Assembly: GCA_039707655.1 (NCBI GenBank)
Contig: CM077676.1
Span: 432,117,379 to 432,181,378, forward strand
Source of the DNA: Elymus sibiricus
Taxonomy: Eukaryota > Streptophyta > Magnoliopsida > Poales > Poaceae
Reading direction: 5' to 3'
Length of the DNA stretch: 64,000 nt
Position numbers and translations under genes: made by a program. Positions 9,551 through 20,161 of the stretch are shown here, in pieces. Numbering within the stretch: the stretch's first letter is position 1; each line of letters starts with the position of its first letter. The notes under the pieces were generated by a model. The model was not told the DNA's origin. It saw nothing but the letters and a program-made list of their open reading frames with translations, and did not search any database.

Positions 9551-11494
9551 ATGCTGCTCCGGCCAGACCACCGCCTCCGCGCGCCGCCAGCGACAGTCCC
9601 CACCCCCGCCCGGGCCTCCGTCTCCGCGGCGGCGCTCCCTGCCGTCTCCCGCCTCCCCTGCGGCGCGTTCCGCCTCCCCCGCGCGGCTTCTCCACTTAGG
9701 GGCAAAGCGTCGAGCACCCTGCGGGCGTCGGCCGGCCCGGCGGTGCCAGCGGGCATGCCGTCGCTGGCGCACCGGGAGGTGGTGCGGGCCGTGGCGGAAG
9801 AGGCGGAGGCGCGGCTGGGCGCCCGGCTGCTGGCCTCGGCCGTGCCCGCCGACGTTGCCGAGTTCAGCAACGGCGATGGGACCGCCCTCGGCTCCCTGGA
9901 CGTGCGCCGCGGCGCGCCTGACTCCTCGGTACTTCCCCTCGTCCCCGCGGTCGTGTGATTTACTTGTTGCGCATTTTTTTCTCTCACGAGCAATTAGCAG
10001 CGGCTAGTTTAGCTAGAGATCTCACAAAATAATATTCACCACGCCTCAACTACTCCCTCCGTTCCTAAATGTAAATGTAAAACCTTTTAGATATTCCATT
10101 ATAAACTACATACAGATGTATATAGACATACTTTAGAGCATAGATTCACTCATTTTGCTCCGTATGTAGTCTATAGTGGAATCTCTAAAAAGTCTTATAT
10201 TTAGGACGGAGGGAGTAGAATTGTTGTAAAAAAAGAAAAGTTGGTAGGAATTTGCTCTGTGATGACAACACACCAATAGAAAATAGGGTCGAATTGGAAG
10301 GGATCGGTGAAAGGATGGTCACATATATAGTAGCAAATGAACCCAAGTTGAAGTGCATCGTTCTAGCAATCCGCTGTAGAATCGTACAATTTATTATAGC
10401 ATATCGATATACTCATATCATGTCGTGGGCTCGAGCACGGAAAATGCCAAAGATAGCTATGGTCTGTCGAAACTCGAGACAATATGTCGAAACAGTACCA
10501 AACAGAACAAATCGCTTCTGAATGATTGGTGATTCTTTTCTTATCAAGGAGGCCTGGCACGCTTTTAGAAGCAAACATTTTAGAACCCAAGTTCAGAGGA
10601 AATCGCTTACGCGGGATTAGCAACTTTTGATTTGCTTCACTTCTAGGGCTGCGGAACTTTGGGAATCAAACCCCCTCGTGTAAATGTGTATCATATTCGA
10701 TTTTGCCTGTCAGCTCCATCTCAAACTGTTAACACAGTCGCCAGAAAGAACAGTAGCAGTGGAATCATGAAAACAGGCTCACTTATAAAAACTTGCTTTA
10801 TTTACTTGCTCCTTGTGATCATATAACAGCAGCAAGGAACAACAATTACAGTTAAGTGTTTCTTTGTTGTCTTCAGATTGATTTCATGTTGCAGTCGTCA
10901 CTTCACTGCAAAGTCCCAAATGGTGCGATCGACATCACGTCTCTCTTCATTAACCTAAATGCCTCGACAGACGCGCCACATTTCATCATGGAGTTCATAC
11001 AAGGCAGCCCAACTTCAATGGTCGTGCTTCTGGACCTGCTCCCACGGAAAGACCTAGCGCTCCACCCAGAGTACATCGAGAAGTACTACGAAAATACTGA
11101 GGTGGACAAGCAACGCAAAATCATTGAAGAATTGCCGCAAGCCCGCCCATACCTTTCGCCGTCTCTCTTCGTGCGCAGCGCATTCTCTCCGACGGCAGTG
11201 TTCTTCACCATTGACTGTGGGCAAGGAGGGGAGAGTACCTTGGAAGAGATAGTGCATGGTCATCTCGCGTCGGTGGTGAAGGGTGTTCTTCAGATCTGGC
11301 TTGATACTTGCGCCGGTGACACCTCCGAAATGGAAGAGGGCGAGCGAGAGATCTTGGTCAAGAGGGACCGGACTGTAAGATCAAAGTCGATCGAGGTCGA
11401 CCTGACCGCGAATTTGCCAAGGATGTTTGGCCCCGACGTGTCCGGCCGTGTCATCGCTGAAATTCGTAAGGCCTTTGGGGTACAAGAGGCCTAG
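9551..11494 (+). CDS. RCCR: Red chlorophyll catabolite reductase, chloroplastic
   Basis: Two exons, 9551-9928 and 10877-11494, joined in phase 0 across a 948-bp GT..AG intron, giving 331 residues (the Arabidopsis enzyme, ACD2, is about 319). RCCR reduces red chlorophyll catabolite to the primary fluorescent catabolite with ferredoxin after pheophorbide a oxygenase, in the chlorophyll breakdown pathway of senescing leaves. The first 45 or so residues are an Ala/Pro/Arg-rich transit peptide. Exon 2 holds the conserved core: IDFMLQSSLHCKVP, FIMEFIQGS, LLDLLPRKDL, YLSPSLFVRSAFSPTA, KSIEVDL and LPRMFGPDVSGRV. E165 and D301 are the likely equivalents of the Arabidopsis substrate-binding Glu154 and Asp291, aligned by eye. 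The intron carries a Stowaway MITE. No stop or frameshift is seen. Neighbour: divergent PsbP-domain gene. Confidence 0.95.
10053..10215. mobile_element. Stowaway MITE in the RCCR intron
   Basis: 163 bp with inverted ends CTCCCTCCGTTCCTAAAT... and ...ATTTAGGACGGAGGGAG, flanked by TA on both sides (10051-10052, 10216-10217). This is the typical Triticeae Stowaway layout. Confidence 0.92.
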
Positions 11495-11909
11495 CATTCA
11501 GAATTAGAAATGTGACTTTAGATTACAAGCCAATGGGAATGTAAATAGTTATTTGGTGGAAAATGTTTCTAATCTGCAGTCCGTCTTGTCAGAATCGCTG
11601 AACTGAATTCTGTGATGATGATTTGCCAACACGATCCGATATCTTCACCTTTTTCTTGTATATGAAACGACCCTTGAGGCCTCACATGTGGCGATCTGCA
11701 GTTTTGGGTAGCAACAGTACAAAGGTTAGGCAAGGTTTCTTGGAGCTACACATTCCTTTCGCTTTCACTCCTTGACGTGTCGACTGATGTGTTAGAAGCA
11801 AACATTATCCTTTCAGACTTTTCTTGAGGTACTAAAAGAGTATATCAGCAAAACAACTGCTGGAATCGGTGTATCTTTATACACCCGTATTTTTTTTACA
11901 ACTGTATAT
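11495..11909 (+). other. RCCR 3' untranslated region and downstream DNA
   Basis: AT-richer sequence after the RCCR stop with no gene. It ends with the left copy of the CTGTATAT duplication of the LINE insertion (11902-11909). Confidence 0.55.
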
Positions 11910-12908
11910 ATTTTTTTTTTGCGAAAGGAAAACTTTCATTGATTAACCACAACCATTACAATCCTGCTGACACAAAAGGTCAATCTCATCAGGCACACAG
12001 TGCAACCAAACCGCAGTTTTAGGCAAAGAGCGTCCTAACTGGGCTAGCCTATGAGGAACTTTATTTTGCTCACGTTTAACCAAACTAAAAACATGCTGAC
12101 GACTAAGTAAAAGCTGTCTGGCATCTCCTACCAGGGCCGCTACCGGTGATCTATTTGGCTCAGGTGCTTTGATCATATGCGTGAGTGTAGAGCAGTCCGT
12201 TTCCACCATGAGTTTGTCCGGACTCTGAGCAAGCGTCAGGTTTAAACCTTCTAGCAGCGCTGCTGCTTCAGCTTCCAAAGCACTAGTGCATCTCTGAATG
12301 AATCTGCAAGAGGCAAAGACAATTGCGCCTGTGTGATCCCGTAGGATCATGCCGGCACCTCCTGTGCCCTCCTCCTCTTGCCAAGAACCATCTATGTTAA
12401 GTTTTACCCATCCCAAGGGGGGTTTCATCCAACTCTCTGTGGTACTGCTAGCATCCGGTAGCATTTTATGTGGGCTGTTCCTAGCACAACGCCCGCTGTA
12501 GTCGACCACGGTCTTCCCTTTGGTGATGTCTGCATCAGGGTGCTGCTGGATGTTGAGTAATGTGTGGATGTAGCCTGATAGGAATCTGCTCGATGCTGCT
12601 ACCGTGGGCGCAGGCTTCTCATGATACACCTCGTTTCGGACATGCCAGTTTCGCCAGAGCGTCATGATCACAGGTAGGCGCTCCTCGTCCGAGCAGCGAT
12701 CAAGTAAATGGAGGATCCACTCGGGCCCTGTGTTGTCAACAGTTTCCAACTTGGGCATATTCCAGAATTTCGCCATCTCCGTCCATAATCGCCGGGCTAG
12801 GGGGCATCTGCAAAGGGCATGGAAATTGGTCTCCCGTTCCATTCCACATAAGTGTATATCACTGGCCACAGTTTGATTTCACCTGGAAAAAACCCGACGG
12901 ATGGAGGT
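11910..12908 (-). mobile_element. 5'-truncated LINE insertion
   Basis: On the minus strand the insertion ends in CTTTCGC followed by a run of ten A (T run 11911-11920). It is flanked by the 8-bp direct repeat CTGTATAT at 11902-11909 and 12909-12916. Truncation at the 5' end, a poly-A 3' end and a short target duplication are the hallmarks of LINE insertion. Only the C-terminal part of ORF2 remains. Confidence 0.85.
11943..12869 (-). pseudogene. LINE ORF2 C-terminus: zinc-binding and RNase H domains
   Basis: A 308-codon open frame. Residues about 8-30 (CGMERETNFHALCRCPLARR) are the end of the zf-RVT zinc-binding domain. Residues about 150-290 form a plant RVT_3-type RNase H: LNIDGSW with the first catalytic Asp, ALEAEAAALLEGL with the Glu, VETDCSTL with the second Asp, and the PHRLAQLG terminal motif. 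The endonuclease and reverse transcriptase are missing because the copy is truncated, so it cannot move by itself. The frame is intact, which suggests a fairly recent insertion. No promoter is expected. Confidence 0.85.
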
Positions 12909-13664
12909 CTGTATATTTTACAGGGGTAAAACTCTGCGAAACGACAATGCAATCAGGGCCTGAGCAAAAGAGGTGCAGAGTCACTTTGTGGATATTCCTT
13001 TACATTTGGTTGTTCATACTTTTGCTCTTGACAGAGATGTGGTTGGATGTTCTGTACATGAGAATGTTTCTGTTCTGCAAATTTGCCGCACAAATTTCCT
13101 CAAAAGGCTTTCAGTATTTTTTTTTTTTGAGAGAGAGATCAAAGTGCTTTCAGGTTGGGATGAAGCCCGTCACCAACAGGGCGTAAAACTTGGGAACGAA
13201 AAAACTGAATCAATTGTCTTATTCGCTACAGGAGTGCACAACAAAGCACCTACAAGTGTCGGTACAACAGGATACAAGTGTCACTACAGCAGGATGTGTG
13301 GCCTCAACTCTTTTTTCCTCATGAACTTGTGACCTCATTCTTTGTTTATTGATATCTTATTTTATTTTGAGGAAAGACACCAAGTGCGTCCTATATCTGA
13401 AAATTATCTAGGAAAACAGTAACCAATACAATATCTGGAAATTATATGGACAACAGTTGGCACAATACAGTATAAAGACAACAAGGCACAAAAAGACCAG
13501 ACCAAATTGAAATTACATCGCAAACTATACTGGTTGTCTTCTTTCTTCGATTGTAAGCCACACATGTGAGCTTGAACATTACACCAAACCAGTAGTAAGG
13601 GAAAGATACACCTACAAATGTCATTGCCATACCAGGCTCCGAAGACCGTAATAGTCACTTGCCA
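12909..13664. other. Unclassified single-copy-like DNA
   Basis: No gene can be supported. A 119-codon frame at 12973-13332 (plus) contains a T12 run and is probably chance. GCTTTCAG flanks a short poly-T insert around 13107-13150 (see findings). Confidence 0.4.
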
Positions 13665-16559
13665 CTAGAAACGAGATCTAGTGACAGCTGAAGGAACATC
13701 GGTTGGGTCATCACACGCCGTAGCACAGGGTTGTAATTCTTCAACCCAGTCCAAAGCAGGGCTGGACAACTTGCCACAAAACAAATTGAAAACTAGAGGT
13801 CGAAGCTGCCGCACGACCCACCCAATTGCTTCCTTGCATGACACGCGAACTGTTGGAAATATGCCCTAGAGGCGATAATATTTTATGATTATATTTCCAT
13901 GTTTATAATTAAGAGTTTATATTCTATGTTATAACTGATATGATCCTGGAATACGCGATTCAGTGGAAAACTCATATGCACGTGTAGAATGATAAACGGT
14001 AAAACCTGATTCCTAGTCTCACCTCTAAGACTACCTCAAGTGTTGTTCGTGATCATGTTTTCCGGATCTTAGGATATCGTTAAGTGTAACGATAGTGCTA
14101 AAACAACTTTGAGAATATGAAATTGGAAGAACGATCATATTGAATCGACCTAAACTTGTTTGTTATACTTTGAGATACAATCGCCGCAAGTCAATTGTTA
14201 TAACACAGAGAGTTAATGTGTGATTTAGTTCCTTAGACCATGAGAGTATCATAGTCACTTCTTACCGTACGATGGATTTGGGATTGCTCAAACGTCATAT
14301 GTAACACGGTGATCATAACGACAACTTACAGGTTCATCGGAAAGTTTGGCAACGGGCTAGATAGCTCAAGAGTGAGATTTGCTCCTTCGACGATGGAGAG
14401 ATATTCTTAGGGCCCTCTCGGTGTGACGGCATCCATCATCGTCTGGCCAGACACAGGTGACTAGGTCACGGGGATGCCGGAACATGTCAACGAGAAAGAA
14501 GAACAAAACCGGTAATGAAGCAAAGGGAATAGCATATGATAACCAAAGGTTCACTCGAATGTCATTCGTGTACTCATAGGGATCGATATGGATGTCCACG
14601 GTTCTGCTATTGGTCATTGAACGAAAGGGGTTTTGTTCATGTCTATGTTTTACCGAACCTACAGGGTCACAAGCTTAAGGGAATCATGATCTGCTGAGTG
14701 TTAGTAGGACAGGAGTAATGAGGAAATATTTATGAAATAGTTTCGAGAGGAACCGGAAGCGTTTCGCGTCACCGGAAGGGTTTCGGGGTTTACCGGGTAA
14801 TAGCGATAAATAATATATAGGTGAAAAATGCTTTTGGAGATGTTAAATTAATAATAAAAGGCTCTAATAATAGTTAGGAGGCTTTTATATTTAATTAAAT
14901 ATCAATGGGCCTTAAAAGGCCAATTAGTGGAAAAGATATTGGGCCACTTGGGCCCAATAGGAGGTGGCCCCCCTTTCTTCTTGGAGAAGGAATGGGAGGC
15001 CGAATTGGAGGGGGATTCCCCCTCCTCTTGGCCGGCCAAGGGGGAAGGAAACCTTCCCCCCTTGTGGCGCCCCCTCCCTCTCCTCGAACCTATATATACT
15101 AGAGATTTTGGGCACTTTTGAACACACAAGTTTTGGAGCCTCCTCCAGTTCTCTAGTTCTAGTTCTAGTTGATCCAATTAGAGCTAGATCTAATCCTCTC
15201 TAGTACTCATAATTAGAAGCCTAGTGTGGTTCTAATCTTCTCCCTCTAATTCTCCGCCGACGATTAGCTCTGGACGGTGAAGCGATGCCGGATCGTGAAG
15301 ACCGTACGCTTGCAAACTGTGGAGAGGCCGGGCTTTCGGTCTTCCATTCGAGGGATCGTTCGTGAACGGTTCGGGAGACTTAAAGTACGATCTACACCAA
15401 CTCGTCTTCTTCCGCTGCAACCCGGAGTCGGTAGCGATCCAATCTAAACCGTTATTGCATCTTCATAGTGTTCCTAGTTGATCGTTGAAAGAACATGCGC
15501 TGCCCCCATGTTTGGTTTTGGTAATTGATGACAATCCCTATGGACTAATGGTTGCCTTGAGTTATATTTGAAGGGTTTGTCCATAGAAGATTCAAGGTTG
15601 ATCAAGACTAAATATGAAGAGTGATTCAAGTTGATCAACACACAAAGCGTAGAAGATGTACCGAGTGGGATCAAGTGATCTCACGGTATGGTAAGCATTG
15701 TCCATTACGCTTTGTGTACTAACCCATGTTCTATGCAAGAGTTCTTTGTGGGGTTAGGTTTGTTTCCATGGGCGTGCATCAAAAGGAAGATTTCATACAA
15801 CCCATGGAGGATGACATCAAGTGGTGATCGTCATCAAGATTGCGGTGTGCAAGTTCAAGTGGAGCATCACGAAGAGATCACATGCTTGAAGCTTGCCGTC
15901 CATTGTGGTGACAATGGACTTGTGAAGATGTGCCGAAGAGTGGCTCACCCATAGTGGAGTATGGGGGAGCAATCTACTAGTCTTCATCGAGCCGACGCAA
16001 TCAAGAAAGGTGGTCCAACTTGAGGAGGTCAAGATCGTCATCATCTAGCTCAAGTGGACTATGCGCAAGGCAAAGGTTTGCCCTTGATAGGTTTTCTATT
16101 TTACCGGTCTCATGGTGGTAGTTGGGAGACCGGGTTATAGGATCGATAGCCGTACTATCAAGGGGGGCTCTCAAGTGAGTAGCTTGATCGTATCGTTCGT
16201 AGAGAGCTCAAACCATTGCATCATTGCATCATCTTTCTTGGTTCTTGTTTGGTGTTTCTCTTTGTGAGTTTTTGAGCTTATGGTCATCTTCATGACAAGC
16301 TCGAGGTCATCGAAAACGGAGTTCATCTATGCATCTTCTATGATGTTTTCGATGTTGGAGTTTATGCCGGTTCTTCATTCATAGAGGTTTCTCATCTCTA
16401 TATGTTAGGCATATCTCCCCTGCCACTTCTTATTATAACCAGTCGCTGTTGGATAGTATTTGTCGTCATCTATCCAACAAGCTTGAGTTTGCTCAATTCG
16501 GAGCTCATTTGCAGAAGTTATGGCAGTTTCAGTCTCTGGGCAGATTTCTTGTCACCCAA

Positions 16560-17030
16560 GCGGTAGTACCGCTCGGTACCACGGTAGTACCGCTTATGCG
16601 GTAGTACCGCTGTGGTCTACCGCAGCGAGTACCGCTTGTGGGAATTTCTTCTGTTGCCCATTCTTGGTGAGCGGTAGTAGCACGGTAGTAGCACGGTAGT
16701 AGCACGGTAGTACCGCTTATGCGGTACTTCCGCTTTCTACTACCGCTTCCAGTACCGCTTGCTGAAATTCTTCTGGTGCCCTGTTTTTCCTTAGCGGTAG
16801 TAGAGCGGATGTTGGGCGGTAGTACTGCTTGCGGCGGTAGTACCACTCCAGTACCGCTCCACTACCTCGTTTCTGGGCTGTTCTACGAACCTTTGCGGTA
16901 GTACCGCTTGTGGGGGCGGTAGTACCGCTTTGTGCGGCACTACCGCGCTCCTGTGCTTGCTGTACTCACTGGCTTCGGCTGGTAGTACCGCTCTAAGCGG
17001 TAGTACCGCTCCTTGGAGCGGTAGTACCGC
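16560..17030. repeat. Cluster of GCGGTAGTACCGC palindromes
   Basis: Six exact copies of GCGGTAGTACCGC (six-base arms around a central G) start at 16560, 16598, 16895, 16916, 16997 and 17018. Many partial copies (GGTAGTAGCAC, CAGTACCGCTT, CTACTACCGC) fill the gaps. The whole stretch lies 45-515 bp upstream of the element's TATA box, i.e. in its U3 promoter region. Confidence 0.85.
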
Positions 17031-17074
17031 TTGAGTGCGTCCAGCACAGGTAACGGTTCGATTTGGTGGGGGGT

Positions 17075-17081
17075 TATAAAA
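17075..17081 (+). promoter_or_regulatory. TATA box of the TGAAAGA solo LTR
   Basis: TATAAAA in GC-neutral context followed by a C/T-rich leader; position late in the LTR fits a U3/R border. Confidence 0.5.
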
Positions 17082-17624
17082 GGGGGTCTTCTTCCCCCTT
17101 GCCCCCAACGGTTCTTTTATCCCCTTGCAGCTCTCTCTCCTCCATTGTTGACCTTCTAGAGCTTTGCTATCTCTCCATCCCTCCAATGATTCTTGCTCCT
17201 TCTTGAGGGAATAGAGAGAGGAGATCTAGATCCATCTTTCCACCAATCACTTTCTCCTCTATGTGAGGGAAACCTTGTGGATCTAGATCTTGGAGTTCTT
17301 GGTGTTCTCCTTGTTCTTCCTCTCACTTTCCTCCATAGCTTTTGTTGCTTTGGTGGGATTTGAGAGAGAGGGACTTGAGCACTTCGTGTGTTCTTGCCAT
17401 TGCATTAGTTGCATCGGTTTGAGTTCTCCACGGTGATACGTGGAAGTTAGTAGTTGAGAAGCTTATTACTCTTGGGTGTTTGAGCACCCTAGAGCTTGTT
17501 CCTCTTGGGTGCCTTGGCGCCCTAGACGGCTTGGTGGTGCCTCGGAGCTCAATCATTGTGGTGTAAAGCTCCGGGCAAGCGTCGGGGTCTCCAATTATGT
17601 TGTGGAGATCGCCTCGAGCAATTT

Positions 17625-17729
17625 GTCGGGTACCGGTGACCGCCCCCAAGGGTTGCCAAAGTGTACGGGTTCGGTGACCGCCCTCAAGGGTTGCCATTTG
17701 TACGGGTTCGGTGACCGCCCTCAAGGGTC
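17625..17729 (+). repeat. 37-bp tandem repeat, nearly three copies
   Basis: The unit GTACGGGTTCGGTGACCGCC plus TCAAGGGTTGCCATTT occurs at about 17626, 17663 and 17700. The first copy is slightly diverged and the last is truncated. Confidence 0.8.
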
Positions 17730-18465
17730 CCTTAGTGGAATCACGGCACCTTGCATTGTGCGAGGGCGTGAGGAGAATACGGTGGCCCTAGTGGCATTGT
17801 TGGGGAGCATTGTGCCTCCACACCGCTCTAACGGAGATTAGCATCCGCAAGGGTGTGAACTTCGGGATACATCGTCGTCTCCGCGTGCCTCGGTTATCTC
17901 TTACCCGAGCCCTTTACTTATGCACTTTACTTTGTGATAGCCATATTGTTTCTAGTTATATATCTTGCTATCACTTAGTTGTTTATCTTGCTTAGCATAA
18001 GTTGTTGGTGCACATAGGTGAGCCTAGTCGATTTAGGTTTTGTGCTTGACAAATTAAACGCTAGTTTTATTCCGCATTTGTTCAAGCCTAAGCCGTAATT
18101 ATTTTAAAGCGCCTATTCACCCCCCCCCCTCTAGGCGACATCCACGATCTTTCAATCGTAGGACGAATTTTTTTGTTTTCTACTACGTTTCCAGCACGAA
18201 CTACCAAGACATGAAGAGAGCCAATAGATTTGGCAATGCCTACCCTCATAGGCCCTTCGTCCATGTTAGGTCAGATGTTGCAGAGGTAGGGAGAGGTCGG
18301 GGAGACCTTAACCGAATGCGTCATCGCTGTCACCTCTCGTTAATGCAGCCAGGGAACTAAAAATTAAGGGAAACAAAAACGTACTAGAATAAAGAACAAC
18401 AAAAGGAGCAGGTCCCACTCCTCCCATCGCCAAAGAGGCAACGAGATACAATAGAGGAGGGGTAC

Positions 18466-20147
18466 TGATGTCTACTACACAACTTATTCTTGTAGACTCG
18501 TGTTGGGCCTCCAAGCGCAGAGTTTTGTAGGACAGTAGCAATTTTCCCTCAAGTGGATGACCTAAGTTTTATCAATCCGTGGGAGGCGTAGGATGAAGAT
18601 GGTCTCTCTTAAACAACCCTACAATCAAATACAAGAAATCTCTTGTGTCCCCAACACACCCAATACAATGGCAAATTGTATAGGTGCACTAGTTCGGTGA
18701 AGAGATGGCGATACAAGTGTAGTATGGATAGTAGATATAGGTTTTTGTAATCTTAAAATAAAAAAACAGCAAGGTAGAAAGTGATAAAACGGAGCACAAA
18801 CGGTATTGCAATGCTTAGAAACAAGGCCTAGGGTTCATACTTTCACTAGTGCAATCTCTCAACAATGCTAACATAATTGGATCATATAACAATCCCTCAA
18901 CGTGCGACAAAGAATCACTCCAAAGTTCCTATTAGCGGAGAACATAAGATAGAAATTGTTGTAGGGTACGAAACCACCTCAAAGTTATCTTTTCCGATCA
19001 ATCTATTGAGCCATCCCTATAAGTGTCACAAACAGCACTAGAGTTCATACTAAAATAACACCATATGATACACATCAACCAACTCTAATGTCACCTAGAT
19101 ACTCCAATGTCACCACAAGTATCTGTGAGTTGATTATACGATATGCATCAAACAACTTCATAATCATAATATTCAATCCACACAAAGAACTTCAAGGAGC
19201 ACCCCAAAGTTTCTATCGGAGAAAAGATAATGAAAATGTGCATCAACCCCTATGCATAGATTACCCCAATATCACCTCGGGAATCCGCGAGTTGAGTGCC
19301 AAAACATATATCAAGTGAATCAATATAATACCCCATTGTCACCACGGGTATTCATATGCAAGACATACATCAAGTGTTCTCAAATCTGAAATATTCAATC
19401 CGACAATAACGAAACCTCAAAGGGAAAAGATTCGCTTCATCACAACAAAGATAGAGAGGGAAGAAACACCATATGATCCAACTATATTAACAAAGCTCGC
19501 GATACATCAAGATCGTGTCATATCAAGAACACGAGAGAGAGAGAGAGAGATCAAACACATAGCTACTAGTACATACCCCTAGCCTCGAGGATGAACTACT
19601 CCCTCCTTGTCATGGAGACCGCCGGGATGATGAAGATGGCCTCCGGTGATGATTCCCCCCTCCGGTAGGGTGCCGGAAAAGGGCTCCAGATGGGATCTCC
19701 TTGGTACAGAGGCTTGCGACGGTGTAAAAACTCATCTAGGTTAACTTTCGGGGGTTTCTGAATATATAGGATTTTTCAGCGTTGGAATCACGCAAAGAGG
19801 TGCCACAGGGGGCACACGAGGCACCAGGGCGCGACTGGGGTGGTGGCGCGCCCAGGTGGCTTGTGGGACCCCTGTGGCTCTTCTGCTGCTCCCCCAAAGC
19901 TTCCTGGGTCAGTTTCCTTCCAGAAAAAATCGTCAAAAAGTTTCGCTGCATTTGGACTTCATTTGATATGGATTTTTTGGAAAACCAAAAACAAGCAGAA
20001 AACAGCAACTGGCACTGGGCACTAGGTCAATATGTTAGTCCATGAAAATCATATAAAATCCATATAAAAGTGCACCAAAATCATACAAAACTATAATAAA
20101 CATGGCATGAATACTTCATAAATTATAGATACGTTGGAGACGTATCA
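18466..20147 (-). repeat. 3' LTR of the minus-strand Athila-like element
   Basis: 1682 bp. On the plus strand it reads TGATGTCTACTACACAACTT at the left and ...GGAGACGTATCA at the right. It contains a GA microsatellite near 19535-19550. Confidence 0.93.
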
Positions 20148-20161
20148 GCATCCCCAAGCTT
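20148..20161 (-). other. Polypurine tract of the minus-strand element
   Basis: On the minus strand AAGCTTGGGGATGC abuts the LTR start at 20147. It is the same 14-mer as in the first element. Confidence 0.75.

Larger units (their letters stand above)
15486..18154 (+). mobile_element. 2.67-kb solo LTR-like element with TGAAAGA/TCTTTCA ends
   Basis: The ends TGAAAGA...TCTTTCA are inverted repeats starting with TG and ending with CA. Perfect 5-bp duplications ATCGT flank it (15481-15485, 18155-18159). It sits inside the Copia-type solo LTR. A TATAAAA box at 17075-17081 followed by a pyrimidine-rich leader, and the absence of any internal coding region, argue for a solo LTR. Superfamily is not determined. 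It carries palindromes at 16560-17030, a 37-bp tandem repeat at 17625-17729 and a C run near its right end (18119-18129). Confidence 0.85.
13851..18196 (+). mobile_element. Copia-type solo LTR, split by a later insertion
   Basis: It begins TGTTGGAAATATGCCCTAGAGG and ends CTACGTTTCCAGCA, the terminal sequences of Angela/WIS-like Triticeae Copia LTRs. Perfect 5-bp duplications CGAAC flank it (13846-13850, 18197-18201), and no internal region is present, so it is a solo LTR of about 1.67 kb once the nested 2.67-kb insertion is discounted. A TATATATA box lies near 15090. It shares the phrase GGCCAGAC/GATGGAGAGATA with the LTRs of the Copia element at 47477-57123 in opposite orientation. Confidence 0.9.
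13665..18264 (-). pseudogene. Small host ORF split by nested solo LTRs
   Basis: On the minus strand ATG at 18262-18264 opens a frame that runs to the Copia-type LTR at 18197-18201. The same frame resumes at 13845 and ends with TAG at 13665. If the LTR and one copy of its CGAAC duplication are discounted, the frame is continuous for 82 codons. An in-frame TGA three codons upstream supports this start. Recognisable stretches are VGIAKSIGSLH on the right side and ALDWVEELQP on the left. I do not recognise the protein. It may be a small gene, one exon of a gene, or chance. The insertions have inactivated it either way. Confidence 0.4.

Noticed and set aside
9408..10007. Long frames on both strands over the RCCR first exon
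   Set aside because: They are composition shadows of a very GC-rich exon; only the frame from 9551 continues into the conserved second exon.
12973..13332. 119-codon frame after the LINE
   Set aside because: It is interrupted by a T12 run translated as Phe repeats, and there is no recognisable domain or promoter.
16560..17030. Array of short repeats that could be taken for a CRISPR
   Set aside because: The palindromes are unevenly spaced, the intervening DNA is itself made of partial copies, and the array lies in a plant LTR.
15486..18154. CACTA or other DNA transposon
   Set aside because: A 5-bp duplication with TG...CA ends and a late TATA box fit an LTR; CACTA elements have 3-bp duplications and CACTA termini.
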